This document shows positions 1 through 8,445 of a DNA stretch of 43,211 nt, piece by piece (the first letter of the stretch is position 1; every line of letters begins with the position of its first letter). The stretch spans positions 1 through 43,211 of the forward strand of contig JARKVN010000141.1 of NCBI GenBank assembly GCA_029851645.1, given 5' to 3'. The position numbers and the translations under genes were made by a program. Below the pieces are notes generated by a model. That model had not been told where the DNA came from. It worked only from the letters and a program-made list of their open reading frames with translations, and made no database searches. This stretch comes from Cellulosilyticum sp. (lineage in GTDB: Bacteria; Bacillota; Clostridia; Lachnospirales; Cellulosilyticaceae).

Positions 1-1117
1 AACCAAATACAGTAATGACTCTCCCCTTTGCGAACTCTTTAATCGTTGATAACACATTTTCAAGCCCATCAGGTGTATGTGCATAGTCTACTAATACACT
101 ATAGCCATTTTTTGAAGTGAAAGATTGTACACGTCCAGGTACACCATTTACTTTTGCCAAAGCATCCATAATATGTGTCATAGGAATCCCTATACTTCTT
201 GCTGCCGCAATAACTGCTAGCGTATTATAAACTGTAAATCTTCCTGGAATAGGTACAGATACCTTAAATGTTCCTTCAGGGCAAGTTAAAGTATAGGTCA
301 CACCCGCTGCTGACACAACAATATTACTTGCAGAGTAATCAGCTCCTTTATCCATACCATAAGTAACTAACTTACAAGTTGCTTCTTCTGTCATCCAATG
401 CGCCATGTCACTATCCATATTAACAATGCCTATTTCACAACACTTAAAAAGTTTAGCCTTAGCTTTTGCATAGTTTTCCATGGTCTTATGAAAGTCCAAG
501 TGATCTTGTGTCAGATTTGTAAAAATACCCACTTTAAATTGAGAGCCAACTGTTCTTTTTAATTCTAGTGCATGAGAAGATACTTCCATTAAAGCCGCAT
601 CTACAGATTCATCCGCCATCTTCCTAAAAAGACGTTGTAAATCTACAGACTCTGGTGTCGTACGTTCTGCTTTTAGAATTTGGTTACCAATACGATTTTC
701 AATGGTACCAATAATCCCTACTTTTTTATGATATGCTTCAAGAACTTGACCTAATAAGAATGTAATACTTGTTTTACCATTAGTTCCTGTTACCCCTACT
801 AGCTCAAAGTTTTTGGATGGATGCCCATATGCATTGGTTGCTATAAGCGCCATTGCTAATCTTGTATCCTCTGTTTGAATAACGGTGATAGCATCACTCT
901 CGATTTCAATTGCTTTTTGTACCAATATCACCTTTGCACCATTCTCTATAGCCGCTCCAATATATTGATGTCCATCTGTTTGAAACCCTTCAATTGCAAT
1001 AAATAATCCATGCTTTGTTTTAATCCTTGAATCATAGATGATTTGATCAACTTCTTGTTCCATATTACCTTTTATACATTTATAATTTAACCCTACTAAT
1101 AAGTCCTTTAATTTCAT
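1..1117 (-). CDS. murE: MurE, UDP-MurNAc-tripeptide synthetase (C-terminal part outside the window)
   Basis: Mur ligase that adds the third amino acid of the peptidoglycan stem peptide to UDP-MurNAc-L-Ala-D-Glu in the cytoplasm, using ATP. About 372 codons are visible from the ATG at 1117; the gene runs off the left edge. The ATP-binding loop GTNGKT lies near residues 111-116, preceded by FELVGVT. The central-domain stretch around TTPESVDLQRLF and the later DYAHTPDGLENVL are typical of MurE. The start is fixed by AGGAGG seven bases upstream. It is the last visible gene of the division and cell wall cluster, 62 bases after spoVD, as in Bacillus subtilis. The motif that decides between diaminopimelate and lysine lies beyond the edge, so substrate choice cannot be read here; diaminopimelate is expected for a spore former. 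Confidence 0.93.
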   Translation of the reverse strand, partial: MKLKDLLVGLNYKCIKGNMEQEVDQIIYDSRIKTKHGLFIAIEGFQTDGHQYIGAAIENGAKVILVQKAIEIESDAITVIQTEDTRLAMALIATNAYGHPSKNFELVGVTGTNGKTSITFLLGQVLEAYHKKVGIIGTIENRIGNQILKAERTTPESVDLQRLFRKMADESVDAALMEVSSHALELKRTVGSQFKVGIFTNLTQDHLDFHKTMENYAKAKAKLFKCCEIGIVNMDSDMAHWMTEEATCKLVTYGMDKGADYSASNIVVSAAGVTYTLTCPEGTFKVSVPIPGRFTVYNTLAVIAAARSIGIPMTHIMDALAKVNGVPGRVQSFTSKNGYSVLVDYAHTPDGLENVLSTIKEFAKGRVITVFG

Positions 1118-1179
1118 GGCAATCCTCCTTTGATATCATTTGTTATTATATCATGGTTAATCAAGATTAAAAAGCTATC

Positions 1180-3129
1180 TTATTGTGTATATAAGATTAT
1201 TTTTGTTGTCTTGTTAATTGTTTCTCCTGCAAGTGGGAATTGGGAAACCACCACCTTTCCCTCTCCTTGAATATCTACACCAATCCCTGCTTCTTCTGCA
1301 CACTTTTTAGCATCTGATAAACTTAACCCTCTAAAATTAGGAGTGACGATCTTTTGGACCTCTTCTTTCTTTAATTCTTCTTCTGAGTAGCTAGGTTCTA
1401 CCCCTAAATAAGGCAGAGCATTTTCTAAAACTTCCTTCATAACTGGCCCAGCAATAGTTCCTCCATAGTAGGTTCCTTGTGGCTCATCAATAATAACAAG
1501 TGTCATAATCTTAGGATCTTCTGCTGGTGCAAAAGATAAAAATGATGCCGTATACTTACCAGAACCCCTTGGTAACTTTTGTGAAGTTGCTGTTTTTCCC
1601 CCAATACGATATCCAGGGATATATGCTTTTTTACCACCACCTTCAGAAACAACACTTTCTAATATCTTCTTTAGACGTTCACTGGTCTTGGTAGATATAA
1701 TTTGTTCTCCCTTCCCATAGTCAAAAGTAGTTAGGGTGGCTCCTGTATCATCGACAATTTCTTTGCCAAAATGAGGCGTTACCTTATACCCTCCATTAAC
1801 TGCAGCTGCTGCTGCTGAAAGAAGTTGCATAGGGGTAATTTGAAAAGATTGACCAAAGGACATTGTTGCTAGTTCTACTGGTCCTATATTACTTTTATTA
1901 TGTAAAATACCAACTGCTTCGCCTGGCAAATCTATATTGGTTTTGGATTTAAATCCAAACTGAATCATATAATCATAAAACTTACTTGCACCAATGCGTT
2001 CTGCCACCTCCATAAAGACAGGATTACAAGAGTTTTGAACCCCTTGCACAAAATTTTCCGCGCCATGTGAACGTGGACTTCTCCAACATTTGATGGTTCG
2101 ACCAGCTACTGTTCGGCTTCCTGTACAATTGAATGGACTATTTTCATCAACGACACTTTCCTCTAATCCCATAGCTGCTGTAAAAATTTTAAAGGTGGAA
2201 CCTGGTTCATAAGTATCATTAATGGTAAAGTTACGCCACATTTGATTGAGATAGTTTTGCTTTTCCTGAGCTGAATACAGCTCCCAACTACTTGCTAAAG
2301 CTTCATCATTTATTGTGAAAGGTTCATTTAAATTAAAATCTGGTTTAGTAGCTAATGCATAAATTTCACCATTTTGTGGATCCATCATGATAATAGCACC
2401 TCGTCTTGCCCCCTTCATTTCTACGGCTTTCTCAATAGCTTGCTCTGCATATTGTTGCAAAGTTAGATCCAATGTTGTCACTAAGTGATTACCGTTTATA
2501 GGATCTTTTCTAACTTCTACCTCTTCTTCTCGTCTTTGCCCTTTACCGTTTGTTTCCATTAAAATTTTACCTGGTGTTCCTTTTAAGTAACTATCATACT
2601 TCACTTCAAGCCCAACAATCCCCTGATTATCCTTTCCCACAAATCCTAATGTTTGAGAAGCTAAAGAATTAAATGGATAGTACCTCTTGGAATCTTCATC
2701 CACTTTCACCCCTGGTAAATTTAATGCCCTAACTTCATCTGCTATAGATTTATCTACTTTCGTTGCAATACGCATGAAGGCTACTGATTTAGTTACCTTT
2801 TTGTAAGTTTCCTCATAATCCAGATTTAAGTGCTCAGATAATACTTTTGCAACTCTTTCTGGGTCTGTCACTTGTGCATGAACTACACCAATAGTTGCTA
2901 CTGATGCACTTTTAGCTAATATATTAAAATTACGGTCATATATATTTCCTCTTGTCGGTGCAATGGTTCGGTCCCTTGTTTGCTGCTCTTTTGCTAGGCT
3001 TTGTAGTTTTTCACCCTCCACTAATTGAATATAAGCTAATCGACCACCCATTGCCACTGTCGCTGCAATAAAAATAATCATTAGCATAAATATTCTTCTC
3101 TTAAGTTTAAGAGAAACTTGGTTATGCAT
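1180..3129 (-). CDS. spoVD: SpoVD-type class B penicillin-binding protein
   Basis: Membrane-anchored transpeptidase that cross-links peptidoglycan; in Bacillus SpoVD makes spore cortex. The protein has 649 residues with a short cytoplasmic tail, one membrane segment near 13-33, a dimerisation domain, a transpeptidase domain and one PASTA domain near 592-649. Active-site motifs are STFK at 311-314 and SCN at 367-369. The third motif reads KTA at 512-514 instead of the usual KTG. Cysteines 335 and 348 flank a short loop, at places comparable to the redox-controlled cysteines of Bacillus SpoVD. One PASTA domain and the position between the two-PASTA PBP and murE support SpoVD over PBP2B. The ribosome binding site sits in the 3' arm of a hairpin at 3136-3185, which suggests separate control from pbpB. 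Confidence 0.88.
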   Translation of the reverse strand: MHNQVSLKLKRRIFMLMIIFIAATVAMGGRLAYIQLVEGEKLQSLAKEQQTRDRTIAPTRGNIYDRNFNILAKSASVATIGVVHAQVTDPERVAKVLSEHLNLDYEETYKKVTKSVAFMRIATKVDKSIADEVRALNLPGVKVDEDSKRYYPFNSLASQTLGFVGKDNQGIVGLEVKYDSYLKGTPGKILMETNGKGQRREEEVEVRKDPINGNHLVTTLDLTLQQYAEQAIEKAVEMKGARRGAIIMMDPQNGEIYALATKPDFNLNEPFTINDEALASSWELYSAQEKQNYLNQMWRNFTINDTYEPGSTFKIFTAAMGLEESVVDENSPFNCTGSRTVAGRTIKCWRSPRSHGAENFVQGVQNSCNPVFMEVAERIGASKFYDYMIQFGFKSKTNIDLPGEAVGILHNKSNIGPVELATMSFGQSFQITPMQLLSAAAAAVNGGYKVTPHFGKEIVDDTGATLTTFDYGKGEQIISTKTSERLKKILESVVSEGGGKKAYIPGYRIGGKTATSQKLPRGSGKYTASFLSFAPAEDPKIMTLVIIDEPQGTYYGGTIAGPVMKEVLENALPYLGVEPSYSEEELKKEEVQKIVTPNFRGLSLSDAKKCAEEAGIGVDIQGEGKVVVSQFPLAGETINKTTKIILYTQ

Positions 3130-3135
3130 AAAAAA

Positions 3136-3185
3136 ACTCCTCCCTATAAACTTGTCTTACCTAAAGTTTATTTATAAGGAGGAGT
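3136..3185 (-). promoter_or_regulatory. Terminator-like hairpin between pbpB and spoVD that covers the spoVD ribosome binding site
   Basis: Read on the minus strand, ACTCCTCC (3185-3178) pairs with GGAGGAGT (3143-3136), and ATAAACTT (3171-3164) pairs with AAGTTTAT (3153-3146), around a 10-base loop. A small internal loop separates the two helices. The 3' arm is followed at once by seven T and then the spoVD ATG, so the element looks like an intrinsic terminator. The same 3' arm contains the only strong Shine-Dalgarno sequence for spoVD. The pairing is seen in the sequence; the effect on transcription and translation is inferred. Confidence 0.65.
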
Positions 3186-3192
3186 CATTATG

Positions 3193-5385
3193 CTATGATT
3201 CGCTGATTTGTACAATTATTTTATTATTCTTTTCTATTTTAGTACCTGCCTCAGGTATTTGTTTTGTGATTTTACCACTACCTGTTCCCTCTATGGTAAA
3301 GTTGCCTTCTACAAGTTCTATAGCCTCTTCCATCGTTTTGTCTATTAAATTAGGTACCTCTACTAAAGTATCAGGCTGATCTGTTTTAGTATATAAGATG
3401 ACTTTATCACCAATTCCCCACTTTTCTCCTGCTTCTGGGTATTGTTCGTTCACCTTAAGGCCATTACCAGAAATTTGATACTGAAAACCTTTTTGCTCTA
3501 ATAATTTAATCGCCTCGTATAAATTTTTCCCTGCTACCTCTGGAACGCTGGCTATATCTTCTCTTTCTTCTGTACTACTAGCATCTTTAGGAATGCCTAA
3601 ATAAGGGAATATATTTTCCATCATCTCTTTAAATGCTTTAGTTGGTACCCCTGTACGTTCTGGCATGTTATCAAACACAATAAGTGCCACAACCTGTGGA
3701 TTTTCAACAGGTGCAAATCCTATAAAAGAAATAATATAGTTATCTGGATCTCTAGTAGTTGTTCCTTCAATAAACTTTTCACCTGTTCCTGTTTTTCCAC
3801 CAATACTATACCCCGGAATATAAGCTGTTGTTCCGGTTCCTCCCTCATCTACTACTTTTTTCAAATCCTTTTTTACTAAATCTGTAATAGGGGTAGAAAT
3901 CACTTGTCGCCTTGTCACTTTATCGTGTTTTAATAAACTTTCACCCGTACTACTTGTAATATCTGATACCACATAAGGCTCCATTAAATAGCCTCCATTA
4001 ATAACAGATGAGAAAGCTGTAATAAGCTGTATAGGTGTTACAGTAAACGTTTGTCCAATAGAAGAAGTCGCTTTTTGCACAGGCCCTAAGCTCGTATGTA
4101 AAATACCTGTTTCCTCACCAGCTAACTCAATACCTGTTTTTTCTCCAAAACCATAGCGACTCATATATTCCATAAAGATATCATTATCAAGCTTTTCAGC
4201 AATTTCCATCATGGCAACATTACAAGAATTCGCTAGAGCCTCTCCTAAAGTTTGAACCCCATGACCATCTGTTTTCCAACAATGAATGGTACGGTCTGCT
4301 ACTTGTTTATGTCCTTGACAATAATAAGTATCTGTTTCTTTGATCACATTCTCTTCTAAAGCCATAGCCACTAGTAGTGGCTTAAATGTTGAACCCGGTT
4401 CATAATTATATTGAATACTATAATTTTTCCAAGCACTTAATAAAGCTTTTGTTTGTTGTTCCTGTTTCATATTTACCCAAACATTTTTTCCCAATTGCTC
4501 TGATAGGTCATTATAAGTATTAGGATTAAAGCTTGGATAAGAGTACATCCCCAAAATCTCTCCTGAATTAGGATTCATAATAATAGCACTTGCACTAATG
4601 GGCTTATATTGTTTAATGTATTTCTCCATGACCTGTGAAACATACTGCTGTATCATTTTATCTAATGTTAAGGTAACTGTTGCTCCTGCTTTAGGTTCTT
4701 GAAGCTCCTTGGTTATAATATTACTTTGCTGAAATTGTTGATAAATACGACCTTCCTGTCCTGTTAGATAATCATCATATTCTTGTTCAACACCATATTG
4801 CCCCTCTTCATTTTTATTATAAAATCCTAAAACTTGAGCAGCTAATTCGCCATTAGGGTAATATCTAATATAAGTTTCTTTAACATCTACCCCTCCTAAT
4901 TTTGCAAGCTCATCAGCTACTTCTGTTTCTAATTCTATTTTTTGAACTAAAGGAAGCCATTTTGAATTTGGATTATTTTGAATCCGCTCCTCAACACTTG
5001 CTTTTATCTTTTCTACGGTTTGTCCTTCAATATGGGTTGCTAAAGTTTCATAGACCTTAATTCTAGCCTCTTCCTCCAAATTATTCACTATTTCAAATGG
5101 ACTTAGTGTAATATCATAGGCTAATAAGCTTGTTGCTAGTGGTCTTTCATTGCGATCCTGTATGAGGCCTCGTGGTGCTTCAATGGTTTTCTCACTTACA
5201 TTCATATTTGAAAGTGCTCCCCTTGCATATTCTTCACCTTTAAATAAATTAATGACAATAATTTCTACACCAAACATAGCAAATGCTAGGCACATACTTG
5301 TACCTACAAAAAAGATACGCCTGTTAAGGCGTGTCTTTTTGGGTAGTGTATTCTTCAATTTTTTTTTCTTTGTTTGTTTCTTCAT
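3193..5385 (-). CDS. pbpB: PBP2B/FtsI-type class B penicillin-binding protein with two PASTA domains
   Basis: Septal transpeptidase of the divisome, working outside the membrane with FtsL and an FtsW-type polymerase. It has 730 residues: a lysine-rich cytoplasmic tail, one membrane segment near 24-47, a dimerisation domain, a transpeptidase domain, then PASTA domains near 612-668 and 672-729. Active-site motifs are STFK at 332-335, SCN at 387-389 and KTG at 531-533. Cysteines 356 and 369 lie between the first two motifs. Two PASTA domains and the place between ftsL and spoVD match Bacillus pbpB. It starts 15 bases after ftsL and is probably translated from the rsmH promoter transcript. The unusually basic first 25 residues fit the positive-inside rule. 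Confidence 0.9.
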   Translation of the reverse strand: MKKQTKKKKLKNTLPKKTRLNRRIFFVGTSMCLAFAMFGVEIIVINLFKGEEYARGALSNMNVSEKTIEAPRGLIQDRNERPLATSLLAYDITLSPFEIVNNLEEEARIKVYETLATHIEGQTVEKIKASVEERIQNNPNSKWLPLVQKIELETEVADELAKLGGVDVKETYIRYYPNGELAAQVLGFYNKNEEGQYGVEQEYDDYLTGQEGRIYQQFQQSNIITKELQEPKAGATVTLTLDKMIQQYVSQVMEKYIKQYKPISASAIIMNPNSGEILGMYSYPSFNPNTYNDLSEQLGKNVWVNMKQEQQTKALLSAWKNYSIQYNYEPGSTFKPLLVAMALEENVIKETDTYYCQGHKQVADRTIHCWKTDGHGVQTLGEALANSCNVAMMEIAEKLDNDIFMEYMSRYGFGEKTGIELAGEETGILHTSLGPVQKATSSIGQTFTVTPIQLITAFSSVINGGYLMEPYVVSDITSSTGESLLKHDKVTRRQVISTPITDLVKKDLKKVVDEGGTGTTAYIPGYSIGGKTGTGEKFIEGTTTRDPDNYIISFIGFAPVENPQVVALIVFDNMPERTGVPTKAFKEMMENIFPYLGIPKDASSTEEREDIASVPEVAGKNLYEAIKLLEQKGFQYQISGNGLKVNEQYPEAGEKWGIGDKVILYTKTDQPDTLVEVPNLIDKTMEEAIELVEGNFTIEGTGSGKITKQIPEAGTKIEKNNKIIVQISES

Positions 5386-5400
5386 ACTTTTACCTACTTT

Positions 5401-5838
5401 TTAATTATATGTTGTATAACTTTTTTCAGGTAACTGAATATACACAATTTGATGGGCCAAAGGTTCTCTCATACCTAATTCACTCACTGCCCTTTGTCTA
5501 ATATGTTCTAAGTCAAGCTTTTTAGACATTTCTGCCTTAACTTTTGTAATTTCATTCGTTACAGCAATCTTTTCATTCTTTAATTGATTCAGTTCATATT
5601 GTTTGGTACGCAGCAAGGCATAGCTATTAATATACATAAACGAACTTACAAATAAAATCAGTACACATACTGAAATTTGAACGCCAAAAGCTACATCCAC
5701 TTTTCTTTTAGATTTAGATGTAGGATGCTGTTTAGGTGACGCTGGTGCAGGAACCTTTAATGGCTCTATTGGTTCTGTGTACGCTTTTGCCGTACTATCA
5801 TATTGATAATTGTATTTCGTTTTTGCCTGCTTTGCCAT
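5401..5838 (-). CDS. ftsL: FtsL-like cell division protein
   Basis: Small bitopic divisome protein of 145 residues. The cytoplasmic part (1-47) is rich in proline, lysine and serine. A single membrane segment covers about 48-71, and a charged, leucine-spaced coiled coil follows to about 108. The C-terminal motif LGMREPLAHQIVYI is like that of FtsL/DivIC proteins. Sequence alone is weak evidence for this fast-evolving family, but position between rsmH and pbpB is the classical one for ftsL. In Bacillus FtsL pairs with DivIC and stabilises PBP2B and FtsW at the septum. A GGGAGG ribosome binding site precedes the ATG. The gap to rsmH is 15 bases. Confidence 0.85.
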   Translation of the reverse strand: MAKQAKTKYNYQYDSTAKAYTEPIEPLKVPAPASPKQHPTSKSKRKVDVAFGVQISVCVLILFVSSFMYINSYALLRTKQYELNQLKNEKIAVTNEITKVKAEMSKKLDLEHIRQRAVSELGMREPLAHQIVYIQLPEKSYTTYN

Positions 5839-5853
5839 ACTGTTCCCACCTCC

Positions 5854-6789
5854 CTATATTCTTTCAATAATTCTTAACTTCGCACTTCTCGAACGTGGAT
5901 TTTCTTCTATTTCTTGCTCAGAAGGCAATATTGGTTTCCTTGTAATCACCTTAACTAATGGCTTCTTACCACATACACAAACTGGAATATTTCTAGGACA
6001 TGTACATGGATCTTCTAAACTTTTAAAGGCATGCTTTACAATACGGTCTTCTAAGGAATGGAAGGTAATGATACATAATCTTCCACCTTTGTTCATACTA
6101 CCAACAATGTCTTGAATGGTTGGCTCAATAATTTCTAATTCTCTATTGACAGCAATTCGAATCGCCTGAAAGGTTCTTTTGGCTGGATGAGGGCCATCTT
6201 TACGTGCCCCTTGCGGAATTGCCTTCTTAATCACCTCAACAAGCTCATAAGTTGTCTCGATAGGTTTTGTCGCTCTTTCTGCTACAATAAAGTTTGCAAT
6301 ACGTTTTGCCCAACGTTCTTCACCATATTCTTTAATAATCTGATATAACTCATTCTCACTCATCTTATTCACTACTTCATAAGCATTGTATGAAGCATCT
6401 TGATTCATACGCATATCAAGTGGTGCATCATGCATATAAGAAAACCCTCTTGAAGGCTCATCCAGTTGATGTGATGATACGCCTAAATCAATGAGCATAC
6501 CATCTACACCATCTATATTCAGGTCTTTTAAAATATTTTTTACATCTACAAAGTTACTTTTGACTAAAGTTACTTTTGGCTGAACTTTACTTAATCTTTC
6601 TTTAGAAACAGCTAAGGCATTATTATCTTGATCAATTCCAATAAAGTGACCTTCATGATTTAATTTTAAGCAAACAACACTTGCATGTCCCGCTCCACCT
6701 AGTGTTCCGTCTACATAAATGCCATTAGGTTTAATATTTAGACCCTCAATACACTCATTTAGTAAAACTGATACGTGCTCAAATTTCAT
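5854..6789 (-). CDS. rsmH: 16S rRNA (cytosine-1402-N4)-methyltransferase RsmH
   Basis: SAM-dependent methyltransferase (formerly MraW) that modifies C1402 in the ribosomal P site. The predicted protein has 311 residues, the family's usual length, starting [13 protein letters not shown]-binding motif [11 protein letters not shown] is near the N-terminus, followed by [14 protein letters not shown] and the family stretch [14 protein letters not shown]. The C-terminus carries the four-cysteine segment around [17 protein letters not shown] longer reading frame begins nine codons upstream, but GGAGG lies six bases before the ATG at 6789, so that start is preferred. It is the first gene of the division cluster; mraZ, which normally precedes it, is absent. 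Confidence 0.94.
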   Translation of the reverse strand: MKFEHVSVLLNECIEGLNIKPNGIYVDGTLGGAGHASVVCLKLNHEGHFIGIDQDNNALAVSKERLSKVQPKVTLVKSNFVDVKNILKDLNIDGVDGMLIDLGVSSHQLDEPSRGFSYMHDAPLDMRMNQDASYNAYEVVNKMSENELYQIIKEYGEERWAKRIANFIVAERATKPIETTYELVEVIKKAIPQGARKDGPHPAKRTFQAIRIAVNRELEIIEPTIQDIVGSMNKGGRLCIITFHSLEDRIVKHAFKSLEDPCTCPRNIPVCVCGKKPLVKVITRKPILPSEQEIEENPRSRSAKLRIIERI

Positions 6790-6836
6790 TTTCATCCTCC
6801 AAACCCAATAAGCCAATCAAATACCTATTTTCTTAT

Positions 6837-6865
6837 ATTTTATTTGTTTTTGGTTAAAATTTCAA
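6837..6865 (-). promoter_or_regulatory. Sigma-A-type promoter for the rsmH-ftsL-pbpB cluster
   Basis: TTGAAA at 6865-6860, a 17-base spacer and TAAAAT at 6842-6837, read on the minus strand, about 48 bases before the rsmH ATG. It lies downstream of a strong terminator, so the cluster most likely starts its transcript here. Predicted by eye only. Confidence 0.6.
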
Positions 6866-6924
6866 GTTAAATTTCCTATACCTTATAACAACTTGTAGGT
6901 ACTTATCCCTTCTAAAATTAACAG

Positions 6925-6965
6925 TTAAAAAAGAAGTTCATTCTTATTTGTTGAATGAACTTCTT
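6925..6965 (-). terminator. Intrinsic terminator of the spo0E-like gene
   Basis: A perfect 13-bp stem pairs 6931-6943 (AAGAAGTTCATTC) with 6953-6965, with a 9-base loop. On the minus strand the stem is followed by a run of T. It lies 30 bases after the stop of the spo0E-like gene and insulates it from the rsmH promoter. Confidence 0.85.
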
Positions 6966-6994
6966 AGTTTATCCTCTTAATCTACTTGCTCCTT

Positions 6995-7162
6995 TTAACA
7001 AGTGGTTCTTTTTAGACTCTCATAATACTTTGCGATTTCTTGATCTAGTCTGACACTCAGCAAATAAATCTTTGTTGCCCTACAATCTGCTATCCCTTCT
7101 TTACTTAATGCCCGATTTAAATTGTTTTGTAAAAATGCAATACGTTCTCTGATCTCTTTCAT
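6995..7162 (-). CDS. Spo0E-like sporulation regulatory protein (aspartyl-phosphate phosphatase family)
   Basis: A 55-residue ORF beginning MKEIRERIAFLQNNL. It has the size and two-helix pattern of Spo0E-like proteins, with the signature segment LLSVRLDQEIAKYY: the S-x-x-L-D core at 36-40 followed by the I-x-x-YY tail. In Bacillus, Spo0E, YisI and YnzD remove phosphate from Spo0A~P and so delay sporulation; the aspartate of the SxxxD motif is essential. AGGGGG lies six bases before the ATG. A possible promoter is at 7239-7267 and a strong terminator follows, so it is a single-gene unit. Whether Spo0A is the target here is inference. The cysteines at 27 and 55 are not part of the family motif. 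Confidence 0.75.
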   Translation of the reverse strand: MKEIRERIAFLQNNLNRALSKEGIADCRATKIYLLSVRLDQEIAKYYESLKRTTC

Positions 7163-7238
7163 ATGAATCCCCCTAAAAAATAAACAATAAAATAAACAAC
7201 AAAACTAATAAAAAAATCTATTTATCTCTATATCTAAT

Positions 7239-7267
7239 ATCATAATACTTATTTTTTAAGAAAACAA
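7239..7267 (-). promoter_or_regulatory. Possible promoter of the spo0E-like gene
   Basis: On the minus strand, TTGTTT at 7267-7262, a 17-base spacer and TATGAT at 7244-7239, about 75 bases before the ATG. The region is very AT-rich, so chance matches are likely. Confidence 0.4.
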
Positions 7268-7292
7268 CATTTATTCAGTTTTTTTTAATAAT

Positions 7293-8159
7293 TTATTTTA
7301 TTATATACTTCTTTCGGCAAAATATAATTCCAATTATTCCTAATATTACCGAAATAATGGCAACAACTTGTGAAACTGGTATATTGATTACCCATAATAA
7401 AAGTTGATCTGTACGAAGTCCTTCTATCCAAAATCGCCCAATACCATATCCAATTAGGTATAGACAAAAGATTTCTCCATAAGCTTTACGATGTTTCCTA
7501 TAACAAAGAAGCAAAAGCAGAAGGATGATATTCCAACAAGATTCATAGAAAAAAGTAGGATGTACTTGTATATACTGAGCGGCTCCAAACTGTTCAAACT
7601 GTGTCATATGATTAAGAACATCTTCAGAAAAAGGTGGCTTTGCATCACTTTTTAGAATGGCCATAGCAAATAGGTTATTGGTATACCCTCCAAAAGCCTC
7701 TTTATTAAAGAAATTACCATAGCGTCCAATAGCTTGGCCTAATATTAAACCATAACAAGCAATATCTGCAAAATGTAGGAACTTGATTTGCTTTTTACGC
7801 GTATAAATAATCGCTACAATAATAGAAGCAATCACTCCCCCATAAATCGCAATGCCTCCTTGCCTAATATTTAAGATTTGGCTAGGATTTGCTTTATAAT
7901 AATCCCAATTAAAAGCGACAAAATAAAGCCTAGCTCCTAATAAGGCAAAGAGAATATCGTACAAAACAAAATCCATAAATAAGTTGGGATCTAATTGTTC
8001 CTTTTTAGCAAGATAGCAAGCTAATACTGTTCCTAAAATAATACCTGAAGTTAAAATAATACCATACCAATAAACTGGTAGTCCAAATAACTGAAATGCT
8101 TCTGAGTCTAACTGAAATGATAATCCTAAATTAGGAAAATAAATATTTGGTATTTCCAT
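7293..8159 (-). CDS. lgt: Prolipoprotein diacylglyceryl transferase Lgt
   Basis: Integral membrane enzyme that transfers diacylglycerol from phosphatidylglycerol to the lipobox cysteine of prolipoproteins, the first step of lipoprotein maturation. The protein has 288 residues with about seven hydrophobic segments. The family signature GRYGNFFNKEAFGG is present near residue 140, and the segment HPTFFYES and the late motif GIGRFWIEGLRTDQL are also typical. GGAGGG precedes the ATG. It stands alone with its own promoter (8183-8211). No clear hairpin follows the stop; only an AT-rich stretch is seen. Confidence 0.95.
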   Translation of the reverse strand: MEIPNIYFPNLGLSFQLDSEAFQLFGLPVYWYGIILTSGIILGTVLACYLAKKEQLDPNLFMDFVLYDILFALLGARLYFVAFNWDYYKANPSQILNIRQGGIAIYGGVIASIIVAIIYTRKKQIKFLHFADIACYGLILGQAIGRYGNFFNKEAFGGYTNNLFAMAILKSDAKPPFSEDVLNHMTQFEQFGAAQYIQVHPTFFYESCWNIILLLLLLCYRKHRKAYGEIFCLYLIGYGIGRFWIEGLRTDQLLLWVINIPVSQVVAIISVILGIIGIIFCRKKYIIK

Positions 8160-8182
8160 AATAACCCTCCTTTTATGTTTTT

Positions 8183-8211
8183 ATTATAGGAGATTTCATA
8201 CTTTATGTAAA
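8183..8211 (-). promoter_or_regulatory. Sigma-A-type promoter of lgt
   Basis: On the minus strand, TTTACA at 8211-8206, a 17-base spacer and a perfect TATAAT at 8188-8183, about 24 bases before the lgt start. Confidence 0.7.
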
Positions 8212-8274
8212 TGTACAGGTATATTTCTTCTACTTTTTTAAATACTAATCTATATCAAGAAAGGAATGATGATT

Positions 8275-8445
8275 ATGATACCAAAATATAGGCATCCTCG
8301 TGTTGCAATCCGTAGTAAACAGGCTCGTCCATATTATTTTATGGATTTACTTAAAAATTATCCACTTGTAATAAAAAGTTTATTGGGCCTTCTTATACTC
8401 TGGCTTATTGTTAAAGGAGCTAGGTGCATCTGCCATCCTAAATAA
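8275..8445 (+). CDS. Small predicted membrane protein, 56 residues, unknown
   Basis: An ORF with AAAGGA upstream and three in-frame ATG codons (8266, 8269, 8275); the last is best spaced. The product begins MIPKYRHPRVAIRSKQ, has a basic N-terminal half, one hydrophobic segment (about 31-47, LVIKSLLGLLILWLIV) and ends in CICHPK. I do not recognise a family. Support comes from the ribosome binding site, a plausible topology with positive residues before the membrane segment, and a hairpin exactly at the stop codon. Against it are the small size and the lack of a clear promoter. It is divergent from lgt and upstream of ychF. Confidence 0.45.
   Translation: MIPKYRHPRVAIRSKQARPYYFMDLLKNYPLVIKSLLGLLILWLIVKGARCICHPK

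Noticed and set aside
1588-1596. KTA motif as evidence that spoVD is a pseudogene
   Set aside because: The frame is full length, the other two motifs and the PASTA domain are intact, and KTG variants occur in functional PBPs.
3152-3379. A plus-strand ORF of 75 codons
   Set aside because: It is antisense to the C-terminus of pbpB and to the hairpin; no ribosome binding site and no coding character.
7285-7467. A 60-codon minus-strand ORF inside lgt
   Set aside because: Another frame of the end of lgt, whose own frame is clearly coding.
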